Shown: piece by piece, positions 1 to 9,459 of the stretch
Layout: each line of letters starts with the position of its first letter
Numbering within the stretch: the stretch's first letter is position 1
Origin: Artemia franciscana
Taxonomy: Eukaryota > Arthropoda > Branchiopoda > Anostraca > Artemiidae
DNA: 64,000 nucleotides
Assembly (NCBI RefSeq): GCF_032884065.1
Contig: NC_088873.1
Span: 23,611,558-23,675,557, forward strand
Reading direction: 5' to 3'
Notes under the pieces: model-generated
Told to the model about the DNA's origin: nothing
Database searches by the model: none
What the model saw: the letters and a program-made list of their open reading frames with translations, nothing else
Made by a program: the position numbers and the translations under genes

Positions 1-920
1 TGGAGGCAACATAGTTTTAAGTCTAGTGAGTATCTTACCAGAGAAAATGAACTACAAGATTTACTTTGACAACTGGTCTTTGAGCTTGAAACTAATGAGT
101 TTACTAAAAATTAAAGGATTCTCTTGTATTAGTACTTTGAAAAAAGCGCGACTGAACGGATGCTCGCTCCTCATAGATGGTGTAATGAAAAAACAAGAGA
201 GGAACTTCCGATTACAGGACTGACATTCATTCTGGTGTTATTGCAGTGAAATGGTTAGATAACAACACGGTTTGCTTGGCCTTTGACGCGTGCAGGAACA
301 ATGCCACAGGATACGCGCGGACGCTGGAACGTTAAGGATAAATCCAGGGTTGAAGTTTCAAGGCTAGCCATTGTTCATGAGTACTACTGTTATATGGGTG
401 GTGTAGATTTAGCAGACATGCTGGTGGAGATGTGTCGAACTCATCTTCGGACAAGAAAATGGTATATGAGAACCTTCTGGTGGCTTATTGACACAGCAGT
501 CTGTAATAGTTAGGTTCTTTTCGGGTCAGACGTCAAAGCGCTCACTTCAAGAATAGACGAACAGATGATCTTGAGAGCCTTCAGGTCTGAAGTTGCATCA
601 GGGTTGTATGCCTCGGCACGAGTGATGTCACAACGTAAGGTTAGGACCATCCGCAGATGTCAAAGAAAGTCCCAGCCCCATTCGAATACGCAATCGAATC
701 CGATCGGCAATATCTGCTCAATTCAACGGACTTGATTACTGGCCAACAAAGACTGAGAAGTAGAGCCGCTGCAAACAGTGCAAATCAGGATATACCACTT
801 TTGAATGCAAAAAATGTGGACTTCCACTGTGGCTTACTGCCAAAAACAATTGTTTTAAAGCCTTCCACATCAAGTGAAAATGCCCTATTTTTATACTTTA
901 GAGGCTAATGTCGTATTTTT
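1..920 (+). pseudogene. Degraded piggyBac-family transposase, 5' end off window
   Basis: This is the C-terminal half of a piggyBac (PGBD-type) DDE transposase, which moves DNA elements by TTAA-specific cut and paste. Three reading frames carry successive pieces. Positions 26-223 contain a YFDNW motif followed by SLLKIKGFSCIST and basic KKARL, matching the FDNFFTS..L...G and RKNR block of the family. Positions 283-513 contain VKDKSRVEV, then MGGVDLADM, then RTRKWYMRTFWWLID, the hallmark C-terminal catalytic-domain block (the last conserved Asp is in GGVDLAD). Positions 770-880 contain a cysteine-rich tail (CKQC, then CKKCG), the usual C-terminal zinc-binding domain. At least two frameshifts and a stop after VCNS break the gene, so it is dead. 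The recognition is from family motifs, not a search. Confidence 0.85.
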
Positions 921-1059
921 ACAACGTGGTCTAAAATTGACAATTTTGAATAAATAGTGCAACAATATTTTTTTGTCAACATTCTGACCTGGAGATTGCA
1001 CGGGAGACGTTGAAGATTTTTCATAGTATTCGTTCCAGTAGTGACCTGTCTAGGGTTAA
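921..1059 (+). mobile_element. piggyBac 3' non-coding end and TTAA target site
   Basis: Downstream of the transposase tail, the sequence AGGG at 1052-1055 is followed directly by TTAA at 1056-1059. This is the expected right border of a piggyBac element: the terminal inverted repeat ends in GGG and is flanked by the duplicated TTAA. The left border is outside the window, so the match cannot be confirmed here. Confidence 0.5.
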
Positions 1060-1999
1060 CCAAGAATAAGTATGGGAATATTACTAAAGACTGTCAGAAA
1101 ATTGAACACGACTGTTTGTAATAAATTTCCTTTAAATTCAAAAATGACATAAGCTTAAAATAAACTAGATTTGGATTATATATTAAATACATAAAAACTC
1201 TAATTGAAATTTCTGCATCACAAAATCTTACACTGAGTTTCTCTGAGACTTAAGCCTGAGGATCTTATCCCCCTTCTATGTTAGATGTCTTCCGAAAAGA
1301 GAGGTATAGGTTAGGTTCAGTCAATCGCGTCAGTTGGGGGGCAGGGTAGAGGGCATTTTTTCTCTCCCAAGATTTTCGCCCTCCTAGATTTATTCCTCCC
1401 CCCCCCTTATTTTCGTACTTTAGTTGGGAAATGACTTTTTCAGTGAAAAACAATGGAATTCTCTCCTAGATTTTGAAAAAAATATGTTTATTCCCCCTCT
1501 ATCCCGACATTTCCAAGAGATGAAGCCGCTGAAAACAAGTACAAAGGAATCTTTCGCACTCGCATGGGGGCAAATTTACAAAACAAAGTAGAGTCAGATT
1601 AAAATTATTGAAGATGTATCTAAACCGTGTGATTTCAGGAATAACGAATAGGGGAGCATGATCCACAAAGCTAAAATACCTGAAAAAATTAACGATAATT
1701 AAAATTCAAATGATAACATTGTAGTTTGACAACTAAACGTAACCACTCGTACAGTTACCAGAAAACATGGAATGATCACTAATAAACAAGCACTAAACAG
1801 GAACATTAAAATAGCTCCAAAATAAAATTGAGCAACAACAACTATTCATCCTTGTTCTTTTTGAAAATTTTTTTTGTTCATCTGAAACAATTCATCAAAT
1901 TACAAAAAAAAAACTCAAATCCAGAATTTTGAATATAATTAGACATAGCCATAAGAAATGTTAACATTAAAATAAGATATTCGGATTAGTTTTACTTAC
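1060..1999. other. AT-rich non-coding DNA, probable intron of LFG-B
   Basis: No reading frame with recognisable protein content. It lies downstream (minus sense) of the LFG-B exon donor at 1999, so it is most simply the start of the next LFG-B intron, into which the piggyBac at 1-1059 was inserted. A C-rich tract near 1398-1407 and A/T homopolymers are the only simple features. Confidence 0.5.
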
Positions 2000-2261
2000 A
2001 TCAAAACTTGAAGCCATAAGACCAAGCATCATTCCTTCTAAGATGGTAAAAATAAACAGGACTATGTAATTCCAAGGAGTTTTTCTTCGGAAATTATCAC
2101 AGCATGCCAACACGATTATGCATACAATTGTCCCAATCATAATACCTAAGGCTAGTCCTGGATGTTGAGATGTCCATTGTTTGACCCCAGGTGAATAGAT
2201 GAAAACGGCGATAAGCCCAGCAGTAATCGCAAGTTGGATTGTTAGAATGGTAAATACCTTC
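2000..2261 (-). CDS. LFG-B exon 2, Lifeguard/TMBIM family (partial gene)
   Basis: This exon encodes 87 full codons of a Lifeguard (Bax inhibitor-1 superfamily) protein, a multi-pass membrane protein of ER, Golgi or plasma membrane that influences Ca2+ leak and apoptosis. It reads KVFTILTIQL at the start, LACCDNFRRKTPWN in the middle and MMLGLMASSFD at the end. The CC....RR..PWN block is the family signature between membrane spans 2 and 3. Three hydrophobic spans are visible. The acceptor is TTTCAG (AG at 2263-2262) and the donor GTAAGT begins at 1999. The exon begins in phase 2 and completes an Arg codon from exon 1; it ends in phase 0. Length (262 nt) and both boundaries match exon 3 of LFG-A at 28961-29222. 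The C-terminal exon or exons are not in the window. No stops or frameshifts are present. Confidence 0.9.
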
Positions 2262-2849
2262 CTGAAATATGAATTTGTAAACTTGCAAAGTTCTTCATTG
2301 AGTTCTGCTTTTCTACGGTTAAACTTAAAATAAGCTCAAAGTTAGTAAAAACTAACATGATTGTTTTTGAAGGTGTTAGGCGTATTTTCCCCGGAAAACC
2401 CTCCCCCGCCGAAAATTCTCCCTCCGAAAAATTCCCATCACATTCACCATTTAGCAGCCAAAGAGGAAGTGTGACAAATAGAAATAATAAAAAAAGAAGG
2501 AAACTTGGAATGTTCTACCTATATTCCAAAATATAGGCCCAAATGTATAGTGTCGAATATCTTATAGATAGTATTTATTTATATCTTTTTTTATTTAAAT
2601 TCGTTTATCACGTTTTTGGACGTTGAATTATCATAGCAGGGTAAGATAAAGGTCTAATAAGATAGTTTGAAAATATGAAACCCATTCACTCATTAGTAAT
2701 GATTTGGGAATAAAACAGGTGGTTCGAGAATCAATTGAAATTAATCTCAAAATAAATAAAAATATTTCTTTGAACAGGGACTTACTCACTAAATTCTTTA
2801 TACTCAAATTTAATTAAAAATGATCTAACAAAATATTTTACTAAACCAA

Positions 2850-3260
2850 TTTATAATAGTACTGAACCAACTACGAAAAGGCCTTTGAGACAGGCTGCTA
2901 AACAAGCAAGATTAGCTTTAAGAAATTGCATCTAATCATTTTATTCTCTTTAGTTTGAATGAGTTTATATTTCTTCATTTCATTCTTTTCGCCAGTCCTG
3001 GTTGAACTTCGCTGAAGTAAGGATGCTAGGGCTATATTTTTAAAAAAAAATGTTTTAATAAGTGTTTTTAACTAATCAGTTTTAATTCTCACAATTTGAT
3101 GTAAGTTCTTTTATATATATATATATAAATATATAGTTTCTCTCTTATTCTTGTATTGTGCTGAAGACGGCCCTTGGACATAGGGCCGAAATATCTACAA
3201 TAATAATTTCCATTGTCTTGAAAACATTTTCCCTATTGTCTCTACGTTGTATTTGTCTGT
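2850..3260 (+). repeat. Possible 3' end of a retroelement
   Basis: A plus-strand frame ending at a TAA near 2931-2933 reads KRPLRQAAKQARLALRNCI, a basic Ala/Arg-rich tail like the C-termini of some retroelement polyproteins. About 225 bases later comes a short hairpin (GGCCCT, 7 bases, AGGGCC; around 3169-3187) followed by CGAAATAT. GAAGA...GGCC...CGAAA strings of this type are common just after Penelope-like or LINE ORFs. Assignment to a class is uncertain. Confidence 0.25.
3111..3136. repeat. (TA)n microsatellite
   Basis: A run of alternating T and A with one interruption, in the intron of LFG-B. Confidence 0.9.
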
Positions 3261-4158
3261 TATGGAAAGGCAGTGTGGTCTTCGTCGCTATTTTAGTACT
3301 TAAGCTAGTTTAATCGATGACATAAACTCAATTAATGATAAAAACTGAGTGGCTTCCGTCAAGACGTCGAATGGACTGTGTTGGATGTCATAGATGATAT
3401 CCATTTTATTATCAAATAAATGTCGTCTCATTTCGTATCAATTCATTTTTTTGTCTTTTCTGTTATTTTTTAAGTGCCTTGATGTTAAGTATTCGGCTCT
3501 ACTTTAAGAGTAACGTTCGGTTTTCCATCGAATATTTTGTAAGTGTTAAGTTGGATTTAAGTCAGATTTTGCATGACTCATATCAATTCCGCTGTGAATT
3601 CGCTATGTGGCTGAGTACACTTTGGTATGCATTTGAGTTACGTGTGTCTGATTGACCAATTTTTCTCTATTTGTTCGCACTTTTCTTTATATTGAGTTAT
3701 ATAATTTATTGTCAGTATTAGAAGCGTCATATACGAGTTCAATTTGTCCTGATTGTGGTCTGACAATTGCAAGTGAGTTCCTTTCTTATTGAACGAGTGA
3801 GTATTTCCTAATCCGATACGCATTGGCAAAGTTTGTCAGAGCTGATCGCTTCTGCTTTGCTGAAGACATTTTCTAGAGAGAGGAGGAATGTCAGAGTATT
3901 CGATTTTCTTTCAGAGATATATGGCCGGTCAATTATAGGCAATAAAGACGATAGCTAAAAAAGGTATTTTTTGGTAAAATATTCATTATCGTACTAAGCG
4001 GAGGTCTCCTTCCCTGTGGCCCTAATAGTGTCGTACGATAAAATATGCCAGGGTGTGGTCCCAATACCAACCGATATTGGTAGCAGTGGTCCACACCCCT
4101 ATAGAGTGGCAAACTACGCTAGCGCCCTTGAATTTATTGGGTTTATTTTTGGGCGTTC

Positions 4159-4503
4159 TTGCTAAACATCCTTGTGGAAACACTTTTCTCTATTTCGAAA
4201 CCGCCACAAAAGAAAATAGATCAAGGGTTCAAAAATCTAACTTTGGCTTTGTTGACTTTCGTCAAGTATAAGATAAAGCGTGAGGCCCTTTTCAAGATTT
4301 TAATGAAAGAAATTAAGCTTCTGAAATCTAATTCGACTGTCGTCAAATGCATTGATTTCTTAGGTACGGGGAAGGAGAGTGGGGATGGTGACAGCACTGA
4401 ATATTTTGATGTAAAAAAAGCTCTGAGACAGAAACTGTCAGATTATTTCTTAGAAAGAAATATAATTATTCCCAAGCCTCTAAAAAAGACCTTCTCGTCC
4501 TAA
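4159..4503 (+). other. Unrecognised open frame, 114 codons
   Basis: An uninterrupted frame with charged, mixed amino-acid composition (Lys-rich, with ALRQKLSDYFLERN near the C-terminus) that looks more like coding sequence than the AT-rich surroundings. I do not recognise it. It overlaps another frame at 4053-4271 and has no obvious splice context. It sits inside intron 1 of LFG-B on the opposite strand. It may be a transposon ORF remnant, a processed pseudogene or chance. Confidence 0.25.
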
Positions 4504-5583
4504 AATTGTTAGAACTCATAATTACCTATTTTATGATCTAGTTTTATGTTTTTTCGAGTGTAGAACTGAAACTCAAGGGAGTAGCCACTCTGTCTTAATA
4601 GTCGTCAGACCTTACTTGTGTACTTAATATGATAGCTACACTAGAACTTCTGCAACATTTATACTTTTTCTAGATTGTGTCTAGTTCTATAATTCTAGTG
4701 AAAAATTTATTGCGCTCAAATTCTCCAATTAGTGGACTGGAAGAAATGCTCTGAATGAGCGAGGCACTATTAAAGGCAATTGTAGCTCTTCTGGTCTAGA
4801 GCAAAAGCCCACTTCATAATATCTTTTGGTTTCCTAGGTCACAGATTTCGTTCTGAAATTACGAAAGAAAATGCTTCAGTTAGTTAGTAAGTGTAAGTCC
4901 AGTTCAACTTACAGCAGAAGAAAAATACGAAACTGAACAGAAAGGAAGATTTGTCGCTTTAACATAATATGAATTAAAAGCTTATAGTATCATTGACAGC
5001 TCAGGGCCACCCGGCCCAACTAAATATTCTAAACAGACTCCAATTAAATTTGACTTTGACTTATTAAAAATTTGATTTTAATCAACATCCAAAATAATAC
5101 TAAGAAACTAAGGTACCAAAAAAGAAAAAAAGGTGGGGAAATGTCTCTTATTATAACATGACTGTTATAATAACTAAGCAAACGATTAGTTATTATTCCT
5201 TTTTTTTGCTGTTGTGAGTCTTCTTTTTCTGGTTCAATGTAAAGCAATCGAAAACTTAGATCAATAAAATAAGCACAAAAAATATTTCTCTTTAAATTTC
5301 AAGTTTGCTTGAGGACATTGCTGGGTACAGCTAGTTAATGTGGGTTGCTTTTTTTTCTCGAAGGTAAATGTTTTCGTCATCTTTATCTGTTCCATCGTAT
5401 TTATCTTCTTCATTCTTTATCTTTTTCTTCTTCTATCATTTTTCCTCTACTCTTTGCTTCGAAACATAAATGAATTGATGTTGACCTTCTGTATATTTCA
5501 TCTTATCGGCTTTTATGTCATGGAACAGAAGAAATTCTGATTATAAAATATAATTAGACTGACAAAATGCATTTAAAGCTTAC

Positions 5584-5651
5584 CGTATAAATGCATTTCT
5601 AATTTTTTTCTCAGTAAATTCAAAAACTTCCTCTTCAGAAAATGTGTCCAT
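5584..5651 (-). CDS. LFG-B exon 1 (N-terminus)
   Basis: This is the first coding exon of the second Lifeguard paralog. From the ATG at 5651-5649 it reads MDTFSEEEVFEF and ends NAFIR, where the Arg codon is split (CG here, G in exon 2). FIRKVF across the junction is the conserved entry to membrane span 1 in the Lifeguard family. The donor is GTAAGC at 5583-5578. The acidic, short N-terminus lacks the proline-rich tail seen in LFG-A. The start context AAAATGG is favourable. A second in-frame ATG lies upstream at 5705-5703 (context AGGATGA) with no stop between and an in-frame TAA just before it, so an 18-residue extension is possible. The exon was recognised by its phase and FIR motif match to exon 2. 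Confidence 0.8.
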
Positions 5652-5705
5652 TTTTACTATTCGATAAACACTGAATATTGATTTCTGTGTGTTTTTTTCT
5701 GTCAT

Positions 5706-7786
5706 CCTCTTGTATCTTTATTTTATTATCTAGTAATTTTTATCTTGAACAAACAAAATTCCATTAAAGTATGTGTTGTCGCCTCGTATTTTTCCAATAC
5801 AGAGCATCGTTAACAAGCTGTGAACGGGAGAAAATTTTCGAAAGCTCGAAGCCGATTGAGATGTTAAAAGGAATATGGTGTTAAGAATTTAAAATCATTG
5901 TTTTGTTATAGAATCACTTCTACAATAGGTTCTTCTTCTTTTTTTTTCATTGCCATCGAGTTTAGTTTATTGCGGGAATTTGGTTAGTTTCTAAGCTCAG
6001 CAGCTTTTACGGGAACTATAGCGATAATAATTACCAGTAAAGATCATTATTATTAATATTTTGACCAGTTTCATAATAATAAAACTGGTTAGATCGATTA
6101 ATATGAAATTATGGTTTGATAAGCTGCATATACTGCTTGCCTTTGGTCGAAAAGGATGGTTGTCCTTTTCGCAAGAAAAGCATGTCCTTCAGCAAGAGTA
6201 TTTAATTTGCTAGTGGAAGTAAAGTTCCATTGTGTATGTCAGATTAAGACATATACAGATCTTGCTTTTGAGATTAAGTTGACACTAGTTTCAATTTGAA
6301 CTTAGGAATCAAATTTAAAAGCGTTTTAGATATGAGACGGTACTCTGCTTCATTGGTAACACTTCTTTTTTGTATGATGAACAGAAAACCTAAAGATACA
6401 AAAAAGGAGCATTTACTCATGGGTCCGAAATTGCTGCTATCTAAGTGTGACATCGGTGTGTCTGATTTCTGTTGCGTTTGTTATTTCATTATAAACGTTT
6501 GACCCCGAGATAAAGGATGGGTATCGCATGTGCTTCCTAAACTTCAATAGTTCTCTCAGTGCTAAGGAAATTGGAGCTTACCCCGAGCTCCTTTCTTAGT
6601 TGGGATGTTGGAATGCTGGTCCACGGGAAAGCAATCAACTTTTGAACTAAGAAGGATACAGTTTATGAGCATATCAACAATCCTTTGACGAACTGAAGAA
6701 TTTCCATAAAACCAGTTTTTTGGTATAAAAATATGATCCAGATGCTACACAATTTTAAAAATTTTGAGGCGGTGACAGCTTCATGGTTCTGGTACACATC
6801 GAATAAATAAAAAGTTGGATAATGACTCTGTGCAAATACGAATGAAGTACTGATTCGGTGAAAAAATGAGCTAAAGGCAATAAGTAGACCCATAGCATCT
6901 GTCATTCCTGCCCTGCACGTTATACCTTGTTTGAAGCAGAACCATGTAAACGTTGTTAATATGTATTATTTCAGGAAAAGTGGGCTGTAGTCCCTCCAAC
7001 GTCCCCGCGTCCCTCCCACCGACAACTTTTTAGCATCAAAGGTAAGCAAGCTGTACCTTGCTTGAACCAAAGTCACTGAAATCTTTTCAATTTGCTTGAA
7101 AAGAGAACCAAAGGAAGCCACTAATCCCTCAATACCACATCCCCCACCAATTTTTCTCTAAATCCTAGGTATAGCCCTTTATATGAACTGGAATCATATG
7201 AAAATTTAAATAAGTATTTTTTTAACCATTTGGAAAGACAAGCAAGTTTCACCTTGTATGAAATAGGGTCATTCGAAGGTTACTGCATTTTAGGACGTCG
7301 AATGACTAATACTTTTTCCGCTATGTGCAAAGTTGAGACAGAAGAGGCCGAGTCGATTTCGTCCAGTAGTTTTTTTTCCTTACACGAGGCCTTGTCATCG
7401 AAACTATCCCCCATTGCGGCTAATGAAGTATTATTATATATTAGCGAGTCTCATAAAGTTTGGTGATGTGATGTTTGAAAGCGTAAAGTTTGGAAGCATT
7501 AAGGTGCTTGAATATTGGTGATATAGTCGGGTATTTCCCCGCTGTGAAAGACTACTGATATAGGTGAACTAGTCTACCGTTTATTCTATCTGGACGTCAA
7601 TAGGTAAAGAAAGAGCAGATAATTCCTCTTGATATGACGCAAAATTGCCGTGGCGTGCTCTTGCATCATATTACGGACCTTGATGAACTTCTTTTGTAAG
7701 CTTTCTAAACTGGTTGTGTATGATAAGGTACCTTCACAAAGATAACTGCAATATGTCCTTTATAAAACAAAATGTTTTGTTTCAGT
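5706..7786. other. Upstream/intergenic DNA between LFG-B and LFG-A
   Basis: This stretch lies 5' of LFG-B and should hold its promoter, but I see no convincing core promoter element. It contains scattered repeats: CAAAATTGCCGTG near 7642 recurs near 16735, and a T-rich tract is at 5935-5950. Short open frames (for example 7230-7466) have no recognisable content. Confidence 0.4.
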
Positions 7787-9219
7787 CAAACAGTTCGTAG
7801 TAACGAACTACAATTAAGGAGTGATTCGGCTCAACATTAATTGAAACTCTAAAAACGGAATTTCGATATTAATAGATCTATAAAAAAAAAAATCAGCTTA
7901 TTATGCTGATTCCAAATGTATAAGATTCATCAAATTTAGTGTTACCCATCAAAATTTACGAGTCTGAGAAAATTTGTCTGATCTTTTAAATAAGGTGAAA
8001 TACCCCCTAAGATTCAAGGAATCTTAATTAAAATCACACCATCAGAATCAGCGTACCAGAGAACCCTATTGTAGAAGTTTCAAGCTCATACACACAAAAA
8101 TGTGGATTTTTGCAATTTTTGCCAGAAGAAAGATCACGAATGCGTGTTTTTTTTTTTTGTGTGTGTGTGTGTGTGTTTTTTTTCAGGGGTTATCATATTG
8201 AAATAATGGTCCTAAAAGTTCGGGAGAGGGTGCATTCGAACGGAAATTAAAAGTTCGAGTGTCCTTTTTAAGTTACCATAAAGATTAGAGGGTTAAAATG
8301 ATCCCCCGCAGTCCGTGGGGAGGGGCGTGTAAGTGATGAAATTTGACCATTGTTTATGTATTGTAATTGTTATTGGGGAAGTATACAGACAATTTCTTCT
8401 GGAGGGGGGACTTTGTGCTTCGGGAGATTTCCATAGGGAGAATGTTCCTTGGGGAGGAAAATTGACGGTGGATAAATTTTCCTAAGGAAATTTTACCTTG
8501 GGAGGATTTGACTGAATTTCTATACGAAATTCCTTTAATTGTCTTAAATTATCTTTGCCAACTGAATTTTTCATGTGGAGATGTTCCGGGGGAATTATCC
8601 GGAGGCTATTTTCCTCGTGTTTATATTTCGGGAAAAAAAATTGATCGAGAAACCGATTAGAAAACAAAGTCTTTTTCAAATGAAAGTATGCTAAGGAGAA
8701 TTTTTTGGACTGAATGGTCTGTAAAAATGTGTCACGGGAGGGGTGGATTTTCAGCGAGGGAGGAACTGTCCGGAGGGAATTTGATGGTGGACAGGGGGGG
8801 GGTGCACTTCACGTTTGATTAAATTGCCACAGATGAGCTTTCCACGAGGGGAGGAGTGAGCTTGATTTATGGCATTATTTAAGAAACCATCAGAAATTAA
8901 ACATAAAAAAAGGTTTTTTTTTTAAACTGATAGTAAGGAGCAACATAAAAACTCAAAACGAGCAAAAAATATTCCGTATATGAAGGTTTGTCTTCTCAAT
9001 ACCTTGCTCTTTACGCTAAAGTTTGACTGTTTGTCCCAATTTTTTAAGAACGGCTACTGAATAACTGTTTAATTAGAATGGGAAGCTTTTTTAAAAGTAC
9101 TAACATCTTTAGTGCGAACAGCAGGCTATTGAGGAGGGGGCAACCGTTCATATACGGAATAGTTTCGGTTTGTTTTGTGTTTTAATATTGCTCCTTATTT
9201 TCAGTTTTAAAAAACCTGT
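7787..9219 (+). mobile_element. Composite fold-back element, copy 1 (1.43 kb)
   Basis: This non-coding element family starts CAAACAGTTCGT with a small hairpin (CAGTTCG..CGAACT) followed by GGAG-GAYNCGG, and ends in a segment CTTTACGCTAAAGTTTGAC...GCTCCTTA.TTTCAGTTTTAAAAAACC. The 7787-8090 block matches 34594-34870 directly and 20503-20842 in inverse. The 8911-9219 block is an imperfect inverted repeat (AACTGATAGTAAGGAGCAACAT against its complement at the right end). Between them sits GGGG-rich low-complexity DNA at 8200-8870. No ORF; probably a non-autonomous DNA element. Confidence 0.6.
8146..8181. repeat. Poly-T / (GT)n microsatellite
   Basis: A T run, then about nine GT dinucleotides, then another T run, inside the fold-back element. 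Confidence 0.85.
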
Positions 9220-9459
9220 TTTTTCATTTTCTGAAATGATTAGGATCCCAAAAGATGCGTCACGCCCTTCTGGAAGGATTTCTTTCACCTACAAAATTCA
9301 ACTTTATTAAAATGTAGTTTCTCAAGACTTCTCAAGACTAGAACATAATTTGTCTTTTACTGAATAAAAAATGACAAAAAACAGATGAATATGGATTGTC
9401 AGTTATATTTTTTTTTTATTCTTTTAAAGTAAAAAAGTGAAAACATTTAAAACATATTT

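Larger units (their letters stand above)
2262..5583 (-). other. Intron 1 of LFG-B with repeat debris
   Basis: Bounded by a GTAAGC donor (5583 downward) and a TTTCAG acceptor (ending 2262). It contains a purine- and C-rich low-complexity patch near 2385-2450 related to 8400-8780, a short basic coding remnant near 2850-2935, a TA microsatellite at 3111-3136, and an unassigned open frame at 4159-4503. The rest is AT-rich without recognisable content. Confidence 0.75.

Noticed and set aside
1-1999. Possible C-terminal exon of LFG-B
   Set aside because: No minus-strand frame shows the SPEEY/FAALNLY signature; the exon must lie left of the window.
6663-6905. Minus-strand hydrophobic frame that could be a membrane protein
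   Set aside because: No splice context and no match to Lifeguard exons; phase and sequence do not fit LFG-A or LFG-B.
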